Under the pieces are notes generated by a model that was given only the letters and a program-made list of their open reading frames with translations, searched no databases and had not been told where the DNA came from. Positions 22,987-32,014 of a DNA stretch of 64,000 nucleotides are shown here, in pieces. A program made the translations under genes and the position numbers. The DNA lies in contig NZ_RCWZ01000001.1 of the NCBI RefSeq assembly GCF_003675385.1, positions 806,001 through 870,000 on the forward strand, given 5' to 3'. The stretch comes from Mucilaginibacter kameinonensis. GTDB taxonomy: Bacteria > Bacteroidota > Bacteroidia > Sphingobacteriales > Sphingobacteriaceae. Each line of letters begins with the position of its first letter. Position 1 is the stretch's first letter.

Positions 22987-25369
22987 CTGTAGCTGTATTT
23001 TTTTTATCCTTTTGATAGATGAATGAAACGATAAGCAGCAAAATACCCAGGCAAAAGAAAGCCGCTATCTTACCCCATATCGGGATGTTCTTGATATCGA
23101 ACAAAAATAATTTAAGCAATGTAATGGAGAACAGTGTCAACGAAGCCACGCGCATAGCCCGCTGTTTATGCTTCATTCCCAGCCACATCAGCGCGAAGGA
23201 AAGCAGGCCCCAAAGTATAGGCAGTCCGGTTTTTATATAAACCGTTTCTATTCTGTCAATAGAATTTACCTTGTTGTAAAATAACAGGTTGCTCAGCAGG
23301 CTTACTTCCAGGCTTAAAAATACTACAACACCAATACTCAATACCCAGGTGAATATAGTTATAATGCCGGCTTTTTCATTTTTGCGGGTTAACGCGATAA
23401 CACGATATAGCAGCAGCCCTGTAAATAATGCGCCTACCCAGTGTACTACGAAATGGGCAGCCGGTACTTTACCTGTTTCGAGCATTACATGCTGTAGATT
23501 AAAAAACAGTGGTGTTAACAACAGGTAAACGGTAATGCAGGCTAACAGCAAACCAAGTTTCAGGTTATCGGTAAAGTTGATAACGGCTATTTTGAATGAT
23601 ACCACGTAGTAAATAAATACAAATACTGGTGTATAAACCATCATGTATAAAATATTCAGATCGGTGTACGGGAACCTGGTTACGAATTGATGGTTGATCT
23701 CCAGCAAACCGCTTAAGTATAACAGGACAAGCCCGGTAATACTGAAAACGCGTTTATCTACCTTAAACCTGCCGGTTGCTTCAGTTGTATCCTTAAACAT
23801 TAATACCGCGAGCAGGAATGAGCTCACCGCCGCGCAAAGTGTTGTAATAAAACCCTTATTGGCAATGACGGTAAGCGTTACATTGGTATTTCCGTAAATT
23901 TGCTCCCAATCCATCAATAAGCTTAGTAGCATAGCTATCCACAGCAATAACGAAGTATATCTCATTAAATTGATGTTTGACTTTTGGTAAAGCCAGTATA
24001 GCAGCACTGCTTCCGAAGCCCAGAATATCGTAATGCTATGCCCATGCAGTTGTATCGGGGCTGCCAGCGAAATAAATGTGAGCGTAATGCCAATCAACAG
24101 GTAAAGAATGTTGGTATCTACCTTACGGTTTCGGAACAGGATGTATGATAACACCAGGTTTACTACAGCCAGGCTTACGCAAAACAAACCACGGTACTGC
24201 TCATCATGCATCATGGTTAACAGGTATAATCCTGTAGCGAAATATAGCCCGGTATTGAGTAACAGAATACTAAAATCCGACGCGATGAATTTCTTGTTTT
24301 CGCGTACGTTGTTGGCAATGTTGATAGCAAAATAAAGCGCGTAAAAAATACTGGCAAAAGTAAAGCCGATATGATAGGTGGCCGCCGTAAGGGTATAAAG
24401 CACGGTAGAAAAAACAATAACTGTAAAGCCAAATGATACAATATTAAGCACCCGCCATGCTTTGTAATAAGCAATAATGAGCAGCCCGGTATTTAATATG
24501 AGCAGGTAAATGAACAATCCATTATAATTGGCGGTGCCGTTACTCACCATAAAAGGACTTGCAAAACCGCCTACCAGGGCAATTACCGCCAACTCCTGCT
24601 TATCATACAATAGGGAAAGTACCACCGCGAAAATGGTGATCACAATTAAAATGATAAATGCCGTTGTTTGGCCAAACAAGTGAAACTGCTGAAAGGCCAG
24701 CGTTATGGTGAAGTAAAATACAGCCAGGCCGCCGCCTACCAGCACCGAGCTAAAAGCCTTATAGCTGTTGCGGAGCATATGGGCAACGCCTATTAAAATA
24801 CCGCCGCAAACTATGCCTATGCCAACCCGGCCAACAAGGCCAATCCAATCATTATCAATAGCGTATTTTACAAAAAAGCCTATGGCCAGTACCAGTATGG
24901 CTATACCTATTTTATTGACCAGGTTTTCGCCGATGAATTTTTCCAGATCGGGATGGCGCTCAAAGAAGGATGGTTTTGGCGTTACTGGTTTAGCAGGCTC
25001 AAAATCACGTGTTTTTACCGGGCGATTGATAATTGAAAAACTATCTTCAATAACTTCAGGCTGCCTTTCAACTTTTGGAGTTATAACAGGCTCTGGTTTT
25101 ATTTCAGCTTCAATAGGTGGTTGTGGTTTTTCAACAGGAGGCTCAGGTATAACCGGTGCTACAAGAGGAGGCGGAGTGATAATAGGTGCAGGTTTTTCGG
25201 CTTTTTTATCTTCGGTAACCGGAGGCCGGTTTATTTTAAGCTGTTCAATAAGGCCTTTTAGTTCAAATATCTTATACTCCAGTTCCCTGATCTTATTGTT
25301 TAAACTGCCCTTGTGATTTAGCATCATGATAATGACAACCACCAGTAAAAAGACGGCTAATACATCCAT
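22964..25369 (-). CDS. DUF2339 multi-pass membrane protein
   Basis: 801 residues. After one N-terminal helix comes a coiled-coil-like segment (NNKIRELEYKIFELKGLIEQL), a Pro/Glu/Lys-rich linker (about 50-130), then FFERHPDLEKFIGENLVNKIGIAILVLAIGFFVKYAIDN, the signature of DUF2339, and some 20 or more membrane helices. The ATG at 25369 was chosen since the frame upstream of it reads as leader. It is the first gene of the pair with DUF3999. No biochemical role is established for the family. Confidence 0.88.
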   Translation of the reverse strand: MDVLAVFLLVVVIIMMLNHKGSLNNKIRELEYKIFELKGLIEQLKINRPPVTEDKKAEKPAPIITPPPLVAPVIPEPPVEKPQPPIEAEIKPEPVITPKVERQPEVIEDSFSIINRPVKTRDFEPAKPVTPKPSFFERHPDLEKFIGENLVNKIGIAILVLAIGFFVKYAIDNDWIGLVGRVGIGIVCGGILIGVAHMLRNSYKAFSSVLVGGGLAVFYFTITLAFQQFHLFGQTTAFIILIVITIFAVVLSLLYDKQELAVIALVGGFASPFMVSNGTANYNGLFIYLLILNTGLLIIAYYKAWRVLNIVSFGFTVIVFSTVLYTLTAATYHIGFTFASIFYALYFAINIANNVRENKKFIASDFSILLLNTGLYFATGLYLLTMMHDEQYRGLFCVSLAVVNLVLSYILFRNRKVDTNILYLLIGITLTFISLAAPIQLHGHSITIFWASEAVLLYWLYQKSNINLMRYTSLLLWIAMLLSLLMDWEQIYGNTNVTLTVIANKGFITTLCAAVSSFLLAVLMFKDTTEATGRFKVDKRVFSITGLVLLYLSGLLEINHQFVTRFPYTDLNILYMMVYTPVFVFIYYVVSFKIAVINFTDNLKLGLLLACITVYLLLTPLFFNLQHVMLETGKVPAAHFVVHWVGALFTGLLLYRVIALTRKNEKAGIITIFTWVLSIGVVVFLSLEVSLLSNLLFYNKVNSIDRIETVYIKTGLPILWGLLSFALMWLGMKHKQRAMRVASLTLFSITLLKLFLFDIKNIPIWGKIAAFFCLGILLLIVSFIYQKDKKNTATDEAKKAE

Positions 25370-25525
25370 AGTTTTAGGTTTGTAAAAAATAAAGATAAAG
25401 GAATTATGAAATAATCCACCATCGGCAGGATTAATCAATAAGCAAACCCCGTATGGAATAATGCGGCTTTAATTGTAATTTAGCTGTGCAGGCAATTGCC
25501 AATCACCTATAAACCACACTATTTC

Positions 25526-27910
25526 ATGAGGAGTTTCTTTACGCGCAATCTTTTTGCATTTTTTCTTTTAGTTACGGCGTCAACGTATGCACAAACCATA
25601 AATCCGGACCTTTTAAAATACCAGTGGAAGGCATCGTGGATCACCGTTCCGCAGGAATCTTTAAAGGAATACGGGGTTTATTATTTCAGGAAGGATATTG
25701 AGCTTATCGCTAAGCCTGCTTCTTTTGTGGTTCATGTATCTGCGGATAACCGCTATAAACTATACGTCAATCAAACGCTGGTTTCATTAGGCCCCGCGCG
25801 CGGGGATACCTATTACTGGAATTACGAAACGGTTGACCTGGCTCCATATCTTCAAGCGGGCGAAAACCTTATTTCCGCTATAGTTTGGAATGACGGTGAT
25901 TACCGTCCGGAAGCACAAATCTCATTACAAACGGGCTTTATTATGCAAGGTGATACCCCGACTGAAGAGGTCATCAACACCAACAAAACCTGGAAATGCA
26001 TCCGCGACAAATCATTTCAACCTATTACCGGTATCGGCTGGCATCCTTATTATGTAGCAGGTCCGGGCGAACGGGTGGATTTGAATCAATCCATAAAAGA
26101 CTGGAATACTACCGGGCTTGACGATAGCAGCTGGAAAAACGCTATCCGCATTGATAACGGAAACCCTAAAGGTGTAACCAACGCTTTTGGCTGGATGCTG
26201 GTACCCTCGTCCATACCCGCCATGGAGATGACCCTGCAAAGGATTCCGGTATTAAGAAAGGCGGATGGTATAAGCGTACCTTCATCTTTCCCGGGAAGTA
26301 AAACGGCGGTCACCATCCCTGCAAACTCTTCGGCTACTTTGTTGCTTGATCAAACGTATTTAACCAACGCCTTTGTAACCCTCAATTTCAGCAAGGGGAA
26401 AAATGCAGGCATCGGCATCAGTTATACCGAATCATTATTTAAAACACTGACCGGTCCCGAAGGCACTGTTAAGGGTAACCGAGATGATGTGGATGGAAAG
26501 ATCTTTGTTGGCCGCAGGGATAGTATCGTTTCTGATGGCGCCACCGGTAATTCATTCACTACGTTAACCTGGCGCACGTTCAGGTATATCGAGGTTAAAA
26601 TAACCACCAAAGATGAGCCATTGGTTATTGATGATATTTACGGAACCTTTACCGGCTATCCGTTTAAAATGAACGCCAAATTGGAAACATCTAACCCCGA
26701 AATGCAGCAAATGCTGGATATAGGCTGGCGCACCGCCCGCCTTTGCGCCGGAGAAACCTATACCGACTGCCCGTATTACGAACAGCTGCAATATGTTGGT
26801 GATACCCGCATCCAGGCACTGGTATCCTTTTATAATAGTGGGGACGACCGCCTGGTGCGCAATGCCATCAATCAGATGGATCATTCGCGGCTGGCCGAGG
26901 GGATCACCTTAAGTCGTCATCCTTCGTTCTCGCCTCAAATTATCTCTACCTTTTCGTTATGGTACATAGGTATGCTGCATGATTATTGGATGTATCGCCC
27001 CGATAGTTTGTTTATCAAAGATAAGCTACCCGGTATGCGCGATGTGCTCAACTTTTTCAGCAAATACCAACAGGCCGATGGCTCACTGAAAGATACCCCC
27101 TACTGGACATTTGTTGACTGGGTGAGCGATAAAGGCTGGGATTTTGGTCAGGCCCCTAAAAGCGCCAAAGGAACATCGGCCATATTAGATCTGCAGCTGA
27201 TGTGGGCTTATCAACAAGCCGGCGAGATGGAAGCAAAGATGGGGATGCCCGCGTTTGCTACAATGTACAAAGCCAAAGCGGCGCAATTGAAAATCGCCAT
27301 CCAAAAAAAATACTGGGATGCCGGCAAAAAACTTTATGCCGATACCGAGGATAAGCAGCTATTTTCTCAACATACCAATTCTATAGCGGTATTGGCAGGT
27401 ATGGTTAACAGTGCAGGTGCGCATGATATCAGCCTAAAACTGCTGAATGATACCGCGCTTACCCAATGTACCATCTACTTTAAATACTACCTGCACCAGG
27501 CCATGGTAAAAGGTGGTTTGGGCGATGATTACCTGAACTGGCTCAGCATCTGGCGGGATAATATTAAAATGGGCTTAACCACCTGGGCCGAGATCTCAGA
27601 TCTTGACCATAATCGTTCTGATTGTCACGCCTGGGGTGCAAGTCCTAACATCGAGTTTTATCGCACCATCTTAGGTGTGGATACCTATGCGCCGGGCTTC
27701 AGCAAAATAAAAATTGAGCCACATTTAGGGCAGATTAAAAGCATCAGTGCCGAAGTACCTCATCCAAATGGAAAGGTTTATGCCAAATATTTGTTTAACA
27801 ATGGAAAATGGAATATAAACGTAACGCTTCCGAAAGGTACATCCGGCATTTTTGTATGGAAAGGGAAAACTTTTACGCTTAAAACAGGTACTAACAATTT
27901 AATTATCTGA
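25526..27910 (+). CDS. Exported GH78-like alpha-L-rhamnosidase family protein
   Basis: 794 residues with signal peptide (FFTRNLFAFFLLVTASTYAQ). Order: N-terminal jelly-roll with VHVSADNRYKLYVNQTLVSLGPARGD (about 55-80), a second beta domain, the (alpha/alpha)6 barrel from about 390 with GETYTDCPYYEQLQYVGDTR and WTFVDWVSDKGW, and a C-terminal beta-sandwich with WNINVTLPKG. Classical GH78 has TDCPQRDERLGW; here it is TDCPYYEQLQYVGD, so this belongs to a divergent branch whose substrate may not be rhamnose. Conserved acidic residues remain. Confidence 0.82.
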   Translation: MRSFFTRNLFAFFLLVTASTYAQTINPDLLKYQWKASWITVPQESLKEYGVYYFRKDIELIAKPASFVVHVSADNRYKLYVNQTLVSLGPARGDTYYWNYETVDLAPYLQAGENLISAIVWNDGDYRPEAQISLQTGFIMQGDTPTEEVINTNKTWKCIRDKSFQPITGIGWHPYYVAGPGERVDLNQSIKDWNTTGLDDSSWKNAIRIDNGNPKGVTNAFGWMLVPSSIPAMEMTLQRIPVLRKADGISVPSSFPGSKTAVTIPANSSATLLLDQTYLTNAFVTLNFSKGKNAGIGISYTESLFKTLTGPEGTVKGNRDDVDGKIFVGRRDSIVSDGATGNSFTTLTWRTFRYIEVKITTKDEPLVIDDIYGTFTGYPFKMNAKLETSNPEMQQMLDIGWRTARLCAGETYTDCPYYEQLQYVGDTRIQALVSFYNSGDDRLVRNAINQMDHSRLAEGITLSRHPSFSPQIISTFSLWYIGMLHDYWMYRPDSLFIKDKLPGMRDVLNFFSKYQQADGSLKDTPYWTFVDWVSDKGWDFGQAPKSAKGTSAILDLQLMWAYQQAGEMEAKMGMPAFATMYKAKAAQLKIAIQKKYWDAGKKLYADTEDKQLFSQHTNSIAVLAGMVNSAGAHDISLKLLNDTALTQCTIYFKYYLHQAMVKGGLGDDYLNWLSIWRDNIKMGLTTWAEISDLDHNRSDCHAWGASPNIEFYRTILGVDTYAPGFSKIKIEPHLGQIKSISAEVPHPNGKVYAKYLFNNGKWNINVTLPKGTSGIFVWKGKTFTLKTGTNNLII

Positions 27911-28012
27911 AAAAATTTACAACGTTATTAACATTTTACGTTAATTACACTGATTTTGCCACGCATAAGTAAAAATGCTTTTAAAAATTGGCTTGTTAAA
28001 TAAAAGCAGCGC

Positions 28013-28020
28013 TAACTTTA
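28013..28020 (+). promoter_or_regulatory. Candidate -7 box for the pentose phosphate cluster
   Basis: TAACTTTA matches TAnnTTTG in all but the last base. A possible ATTG -33 box is at 27987-27990, 22 bp away, which is a little long. It would start transcription near 28027, about 125 nt ahead of the kinase gene at 28153. Weak, but the only reasonable candidate in the 242-bp gap after the glycosidase. Confidence 0.3.
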
Positions 28021-28152
28021 CCGTGTTGCTTAAGGACGATAAATTGATTTTATCAGATTATTTAACAATTTGATATTATTAAAATGTGATATTTATGCGC
28101 TGGGAACTAAGGGTTTCACCAAATTGCTAACCAGCTAAATAAATTACGCTAA

Positions 28153-28908
28153 ATGAAAAAAACACCATCCCAGCTAAGGGTTCTCTCAATCGATATCGGT
28201 GGTTCACACATTAAAGCCACTATCCTGAATAAAAAAGGGGATTTAAAAATGGAGTACGATAAGATACCTACTCCCGCTCCTGCAAATCCCGAAAACGTTA
28301 TAAAAGCTATCAACACCCTGGTTAAGGATTTTCCTGCTTATGATAAAATATCGGTTGGCTTCCCGGGGTATGTAAAAAATGGGGTTGTTAAAACCGCGCC
28401 TAACCTTGGTACCGATTATTGGGCGGATGTTGACCTGAGCAAAAAACTGGAAAAAGCATTAGGTAAACCTGCACAGGTTGTTAACGATGCCGATATGCAG
28501 GGCCTTGGCGTAGTTGCCGGCAAAGGCCTTGAAATGGTGATAACCCTGGGCACCGGTTTTGGTACCGCATTGTTAATGGACGGTCATTTATTGCCCCACT
28601 TTGAACTGGCCCACCTCCCGATAAAGGAGGGTATTACCTATGATAACTACATAGGCGAGAAGGCTTTGGAAAAAGAAGGCAAAGAAAAATGGAACAAGCG
28701 CATGAAGAAGGTTTTCAAAATACTGAAAACCGTATTTAATTACGATACTTTATACATTGGCGGCGGCAATTCAGACGAGCTTACTTTTAAGCTTGATAAA
28801 AACATGAAGATAGTTACTAATGCCGATGGCATAAAAGGGGGAGCAAGGCTTTGGCGCGATGAAAGCGAAAGCAAAACCAAGCGTAAAATAGCAACCCCTA
28901 CCGAATAA
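28153..28908 (+). CDS. ppgK: Polyphosphate glucokinase-like ROK kinase
   Basis: 251 residues. The N-terminal phosphate-binding loop SIDIGGSHIKATIL, VGFPGYVKNGVV, catalytic VVNDADMQGLG and ITLGTGFGTALLMDG follow the ROK/PpgK pattern; the LPHFELAHLPIKEGITYDNYIGEKALEKEGKEKW stretch is characteristic of PpgK and lacks the zinc-Cys motif of ordinary ROK kinases. It would make glucose-6-phosphate from polyphosphate (or ATP) for the pathway genes that follow. First gene of the cluster, 39 bp before tkt. Phosphodonor not provable from sequence. Confidence 0.82.
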   Translation: MKKTPSQLRVLSIDIGGSHIKATILNKKGDLKMEYDKIPTPAPANPENVIKAINTLVKDFPAYDKISVGFPGYVKNGVVKTAPNLGTDYWADVDLSKKLEKALGKPAQVVNDADMQGLGVVAGKGLEMVITLGTGFGTALLMDGHLLPHFELAHLPIKEGITYDNYIGEKALEKEGKEKWNKRMKKVFKILKTVFNYDTLYIGGGNSDELTFKLDKNMKIVTNADGIKGGARLWRDESESKTKRKIATPTE

Positions 28909-28947
28909 TTTAAAAACTAACACTAACTACAATACCTGATAAATAAA

Positions 28948-30951
28948 ATGGAAAACCAAAAAGACATAGAAAAATTGGCAATAGATACCGTAAGGGTATT
29001 GGCAGCCGATGCCGTGCAAAAAGCAAATTCAGGCCACCCCGGTACCGCTATGGCGCTTGCGCCGATGGGCCACGTTTTATGGACAAAGTTTTTAAACTAT
29101 AACCCTAAAAACCCTGATTGGGCAAACCGCGACAGGTTTATTCTATCAGCCGGTCACGCCTGTATTTTACAGTACAACTTTTTGTATTTAACCGGCTATG
29201 ATCTTTCTTTAGATGATATCAAACAGTTCCGCCAGCTAAACAGCAAAACTGCCGGTCACCCGGAATACGGTTTGGCTCCGGGCGTTGAAGTAACTACCGG
29301 TCCGCTGGGACAAGGTTTTGCTAATGCTGTAGGTTTCGCGATAGCTCAAAAACATTTGGCTGCGCGTTACAACAAGCCAGGTTTTGAACTTTTCAACTAC
29401 AATATTTACACCATTTGCAGCGATGGCGATTTGATGGAAGGTGTAACTTCAGAAGCAGCTTCATTAGCCGGTCACCTGCAATTGGGTAACCTGATCTATT
29501 TATATGATGACAACCACATCTCTATTGAAGGCAGTACCGATATTGCATTTAATGAAGATGTAAGCGCCCGTTTCCGTGCATATGGTTGGCATGTACAGGA
29601 CCTTACCGATGTTAATGATACCCATGCGTTAGAGCTGGCTTTGATCAATGCCAAAGCAGAAACTCAGAAACCATCGTTTATCCGCGTTCGTTCGCTGATT
29701 GCTTATGGTAGCCCTAATAAATCAGGTACTGCAGGTTCACACGGATCGCCGCTTGGTGCTGATGAAATTAAACTGGTAAAACAGTTTTTCGGTTTCGATC
29801 CTGACAAATCATTCAACGTATCTGATGAAGTATTGGATTACTACCACACCAAAGGTGCCCGTGGCGCAGCTGTTGAAGAAAAATGGAATAAATTATTTGC
29901 AGATTATAAGGCTAAATTCCCTGAATTAGCTGCTGAATATGAAGCGGCAGCTAAAGGCGAATTACCTGCGGGTTGGAAAGATAAACTGCCTGTATTTAAA
30001 GGTTCGGATCCTAAAATGGCAACCCGCCAGGCATCAGGCAAAGTATTGAACGCTATTGCCCCTGCATTACCAAACCTGATTGGTGGTGCGGCTGACCTTG
30101 CCCCATCAACCGAAACTAACCTGAAAGAATACGATTCATTTACATCAGAAAACCGTGCAGGCCGTAACTTCCACTTCGGTATCCGTGAGCATGCTATGGG
30201 TTCGGCTTTAAATGGTATGGCTTTAACCAAAGGCTTGCTACCTTTCGGTGCTACCTTCCTGATGTTCTCTGAATATATGCGCCCTCCAATCCGTTTGGCT
30301 GCCATCATGAAAATAAACCCGATTTTTGTTTATACACATGATAGTATCGGTTTGGGCGAGGATGGTACCACCCACCAACCTATCGAGCAATTGGCTTCTT
30401 TACGCTCTATACCAAACTTAACCGTGATCCGTCCGGCTGATGCTAACGAAAGTGCTCATGCTTGGCGTGTTGCCATCGAGAAAAAAGGCGGTCCTACTGT
30501 ATTGGTATTCACCCGTCAGGGTTTACCTATCCTTGATCAGGATAAATACGGTAAAGCCGAAAACCTGGAAAAAGGTGCTTACATCCTTTCAGAAGGCAGC
30601 AAAGGCCCTGATTTAATCTTAATCGCGACCGGATCTGAAGTAGCACTGGTAATGCAGGCGCAGGAAAAACTGGAAGCAGAAGGTATTTCAACCCGTGTGG
30701 TAAGTATGCCATCATGGGAGCTGTTTGAAAAACAGGATGCGGCTTACAAAGAGTCGGTGTTCCCTAAAGCAAGCAGAAAACGTTTGGCTGTTGAAATGGC
30801 ATCACCAATGGGCTGGCATAAATACACCACCGACGAAGGCGATATGCTGGGCATGACTACCTTCGGTGAATCGGCCCCGGCTGAAGATCTGTACAAACAC
30901 TTCGGCTTCACTGTTGATAACGTTGTTAAAAGAGCAAAAGCTCTGTTGTAG
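28948..30951 (+). CDS. tkt: Transketolase
   Basis: 667 residues, full length. KANSGHPGTAMALAPMGHVLW near residues 25-45, GPLGQGFANAVGFAIAQK, the thiamine-diphosphate motif SDGDLMEGVTSEAASLAGHLQLGNLIYLYDDN, and the second half with GIREHAMGSALNGMAL (catalytic Glu) and HDSIGLGEDGTTHQPIEQLASLR. Moves two-carbon units between pentose, triose and tetrose phosphates. The downstream spacer to rpiA (137 bp) is filled with inverted repeats, so transcript levels of the two genes may differ. Confidence 0.97.
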   Translation: MENQKDIEKLAIDTVRVLAADAVQKANSGHPGTAMALAPMGHVLWTKFLNYNPKNPDWANRDRFILSAGHACILQYNFLYLTGYDLSLDDIKQFRQLNSKTAGHPEYGLAPGVEVTTGPLGQGFANAVGFAIAQKHLAARYNKPGFELFNYNIYTICSDGDLMEGVTSEAASLAGHLQLGNLIYLYDDNHISIEGSTDIAFNEDVSARFRAYGWHVQDLTDVNDTHALELALINAKAETQKPSFIRVRSLIAYGSPNKSGTAGSHGSPLGADEIKLVKQFFGFDPDKSFNVSDEVLDYYHTKGARGAAVEEKWNKLFADYKAKFPELAAEYEAAAKGELPAGWKDKLPVFKGSDPKMATRQASGKVLNAIAPALPNLIGGAADLAPSTETNLKEYDSFTSENRAGRNFHFGIREHAMGSALNGMALTKGLLPFGATFLMFSEYMRPPIRLAAIMKINPIFVYTHDSIGLGEDGTTHQPIEQLASLRSIPNLTVIRPADANESAHAWRVAIEKKGGPTVLVFTRQGLPILDQDKYGKAENLEKGAYILSEGSKGPDLILIATGSEVALVMQAQEKLEAEGISTRVVSMPSWELFEKQDAAYKESVFPKASRKRLAVEMASPMGWHKYTTDEGDMLGMTTFGESAPAEDLYKHFGFTVDNVVKRAKALL

Positions 30952-30954
30952 AAG

Positions 30955-31086
30955 CAAGAAATCAAGAGTCAGGAGACAAGAGTTTTCCTGATTCTTGATT
31001 TTGAAAATTATAAAAGCAAAGATCAATGGCCGAGAGATGGGGTTTTGTCTTCCTGGCTCTTGATTCTTGACTTCCTGACTCTTAAG
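30955..31086. repeat. AGTC-rich inverted repeats in the tkt-rpiA spacer
   Basis: AAATCAAGAGTCAGGA near 30959-30974 pairs with TCCTGATTCTTGATTT about 12 bases later, one G:U-type mismatch in 16. A further block around 31046-31085 repeats the theme (CTCTTGATTCTTGACTTC then CTGACTCTT), complementary to parts of the first block. Similar spacers follow rpiA and tal. Confidence 0.65.
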
Positions 31087-31088
31087 AA

Positions 31089-31796
31089 ATGAACTGGAAC
31101 AGCAACCTGATAAATAACCTGGAGTGGGCCGATAAGATCATCAATATCGAAGGCAAACAAAAGGTAGCTGCCGAAATAGCGGCAAAAGTTAAGGATGGCG
31201 ATATTATAGGTGTTGGCTCGGGCTCAACATCGTACCTGGCACTGGTGGCCATTGCCCAAAGGGTAAAAGATGAAAAGCTGAATGTAAAAGCTATCCCAAC
31301 ATCGGTTGAACTTACCATGTTTTGCGCCAAACTGGGTTTGCCTGTAACTACCCTGTATGAGCATAAACCCGACTGGCTGTTTGATGGCGCCGATGAGGTT
31401 GATCCGGATAAAAGCCTGATCAAAGGACGTGGCGGGGCCATGTTTAAAGAAAAGTTGCTGATCAGCTCAAGCGCGGTTAGCTATATCATTGTCGACGAAT
31501 CGAAGATGGTTGATAAGTTAGGCTCGAAATTTCCGGTGCCTATCGAGGTTTTTCCGCAGGCATTGCCTTACGTTGAAAAGGAACTGAAAAGTTTGGGTGC
31601 AACGGAGTTAACTATTCGCCCGGCAAAAGGTAAAGACGGCCCGATAATTTCAGAAAATGGCAACCTGGTATTGGATGCTAAGTTTAATGAGATCGGTAAA
31701 AGTTTTGAGCGGGATATTAAATCGATAACAGGAGTAATTGAAAGCGGGCTTTTTATCGGCTTTGATCTGAATATCATTATGGCGGCTAATAATTAG
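31089..31796 (+). CDS. rpiA: Ribose-5-phosphate isomerase A
   Basis: 235 residues. VGVGSGSTSYLAL (phosphate-binding loop), DWLFDGADEVDPDKSLIKGRGGAMFKEKLL with the catalytic DGADE and KGRGGA motifs, and IIVDESKMVDKLG identify type A isomerase. Converts ribulose-5-P and ribose-5-P. It lies between tkt and tal, so regulation with the non-oxidative branch is expected. The first ten residues (NWNSNLINNLEWAD) are longer than many homologues, so an internal start is possible though no better candidate is seen. Confidence 0.96.
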   Translation: MNWNSNLINNLEWADKIINIEGKQKVAAEIAAKVKDGDIIGVGSGSTSYLALVAIAQRVKDEKLNVKAIPTSVELTMFCAKLGLPVTTLYEHKPDWLFDGADEVDPDKSLIKGRGGAMFKEKLLISSSAVSYIIVDESKMVDKLGSKFPVPIEVFPQALPYVEKELKSLGATELTIRPAKGKDGPIISENGNLVLDAKFNEIGKSFERDIKSITGVIESGLFIGFDLNIIMAANN

Positions 31797-31798
31797 TC

Positions 31799-32014
31799 TG
31801 AAGTCGCAAGTCCGAAGTCAGGAAAAACAAGACTTTTGACTTAAGACTTAGAACTTCCGGCTTAACAATGATATGTTAACAAAGTATGATATAAACCTTA
31901 CAATTAAGGGCATTCTTATTAAGAACTTTACATAACAGACCGATTTGGTAGTAATTTTTGCTACCTTCATCGCGCTTTTAACAAAATAATTAACAAACAA
32001 AAACGAACCCTATT
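31799..32014. other. rpiA-tal spacer, 218 bp, repeat plus possible tal promoter
   Basis: The first 70 bases (to about 31866) are an AGTC-rich imperfect inverted repeat (GAAGTCGCAAGTCCGAAGTC against GACTTTTGACTTAAGACTT). Further on, GGTAG (31947-31951) and CTACC (31961-31965) make a short dyad that overlaps TACCTTCA, a loose -7 box. The length of the gap suggests that tal has its own promoter here. Confidence 0.4.

Noticed and set aside
31797-32014. Possible small RNA or riboswitch in the rpiA-tal gap
   Set aside because: The structure is a simple AGTC-word inverted repeat like those in the neighbouring gaps; no known riboswitch core was recognised.
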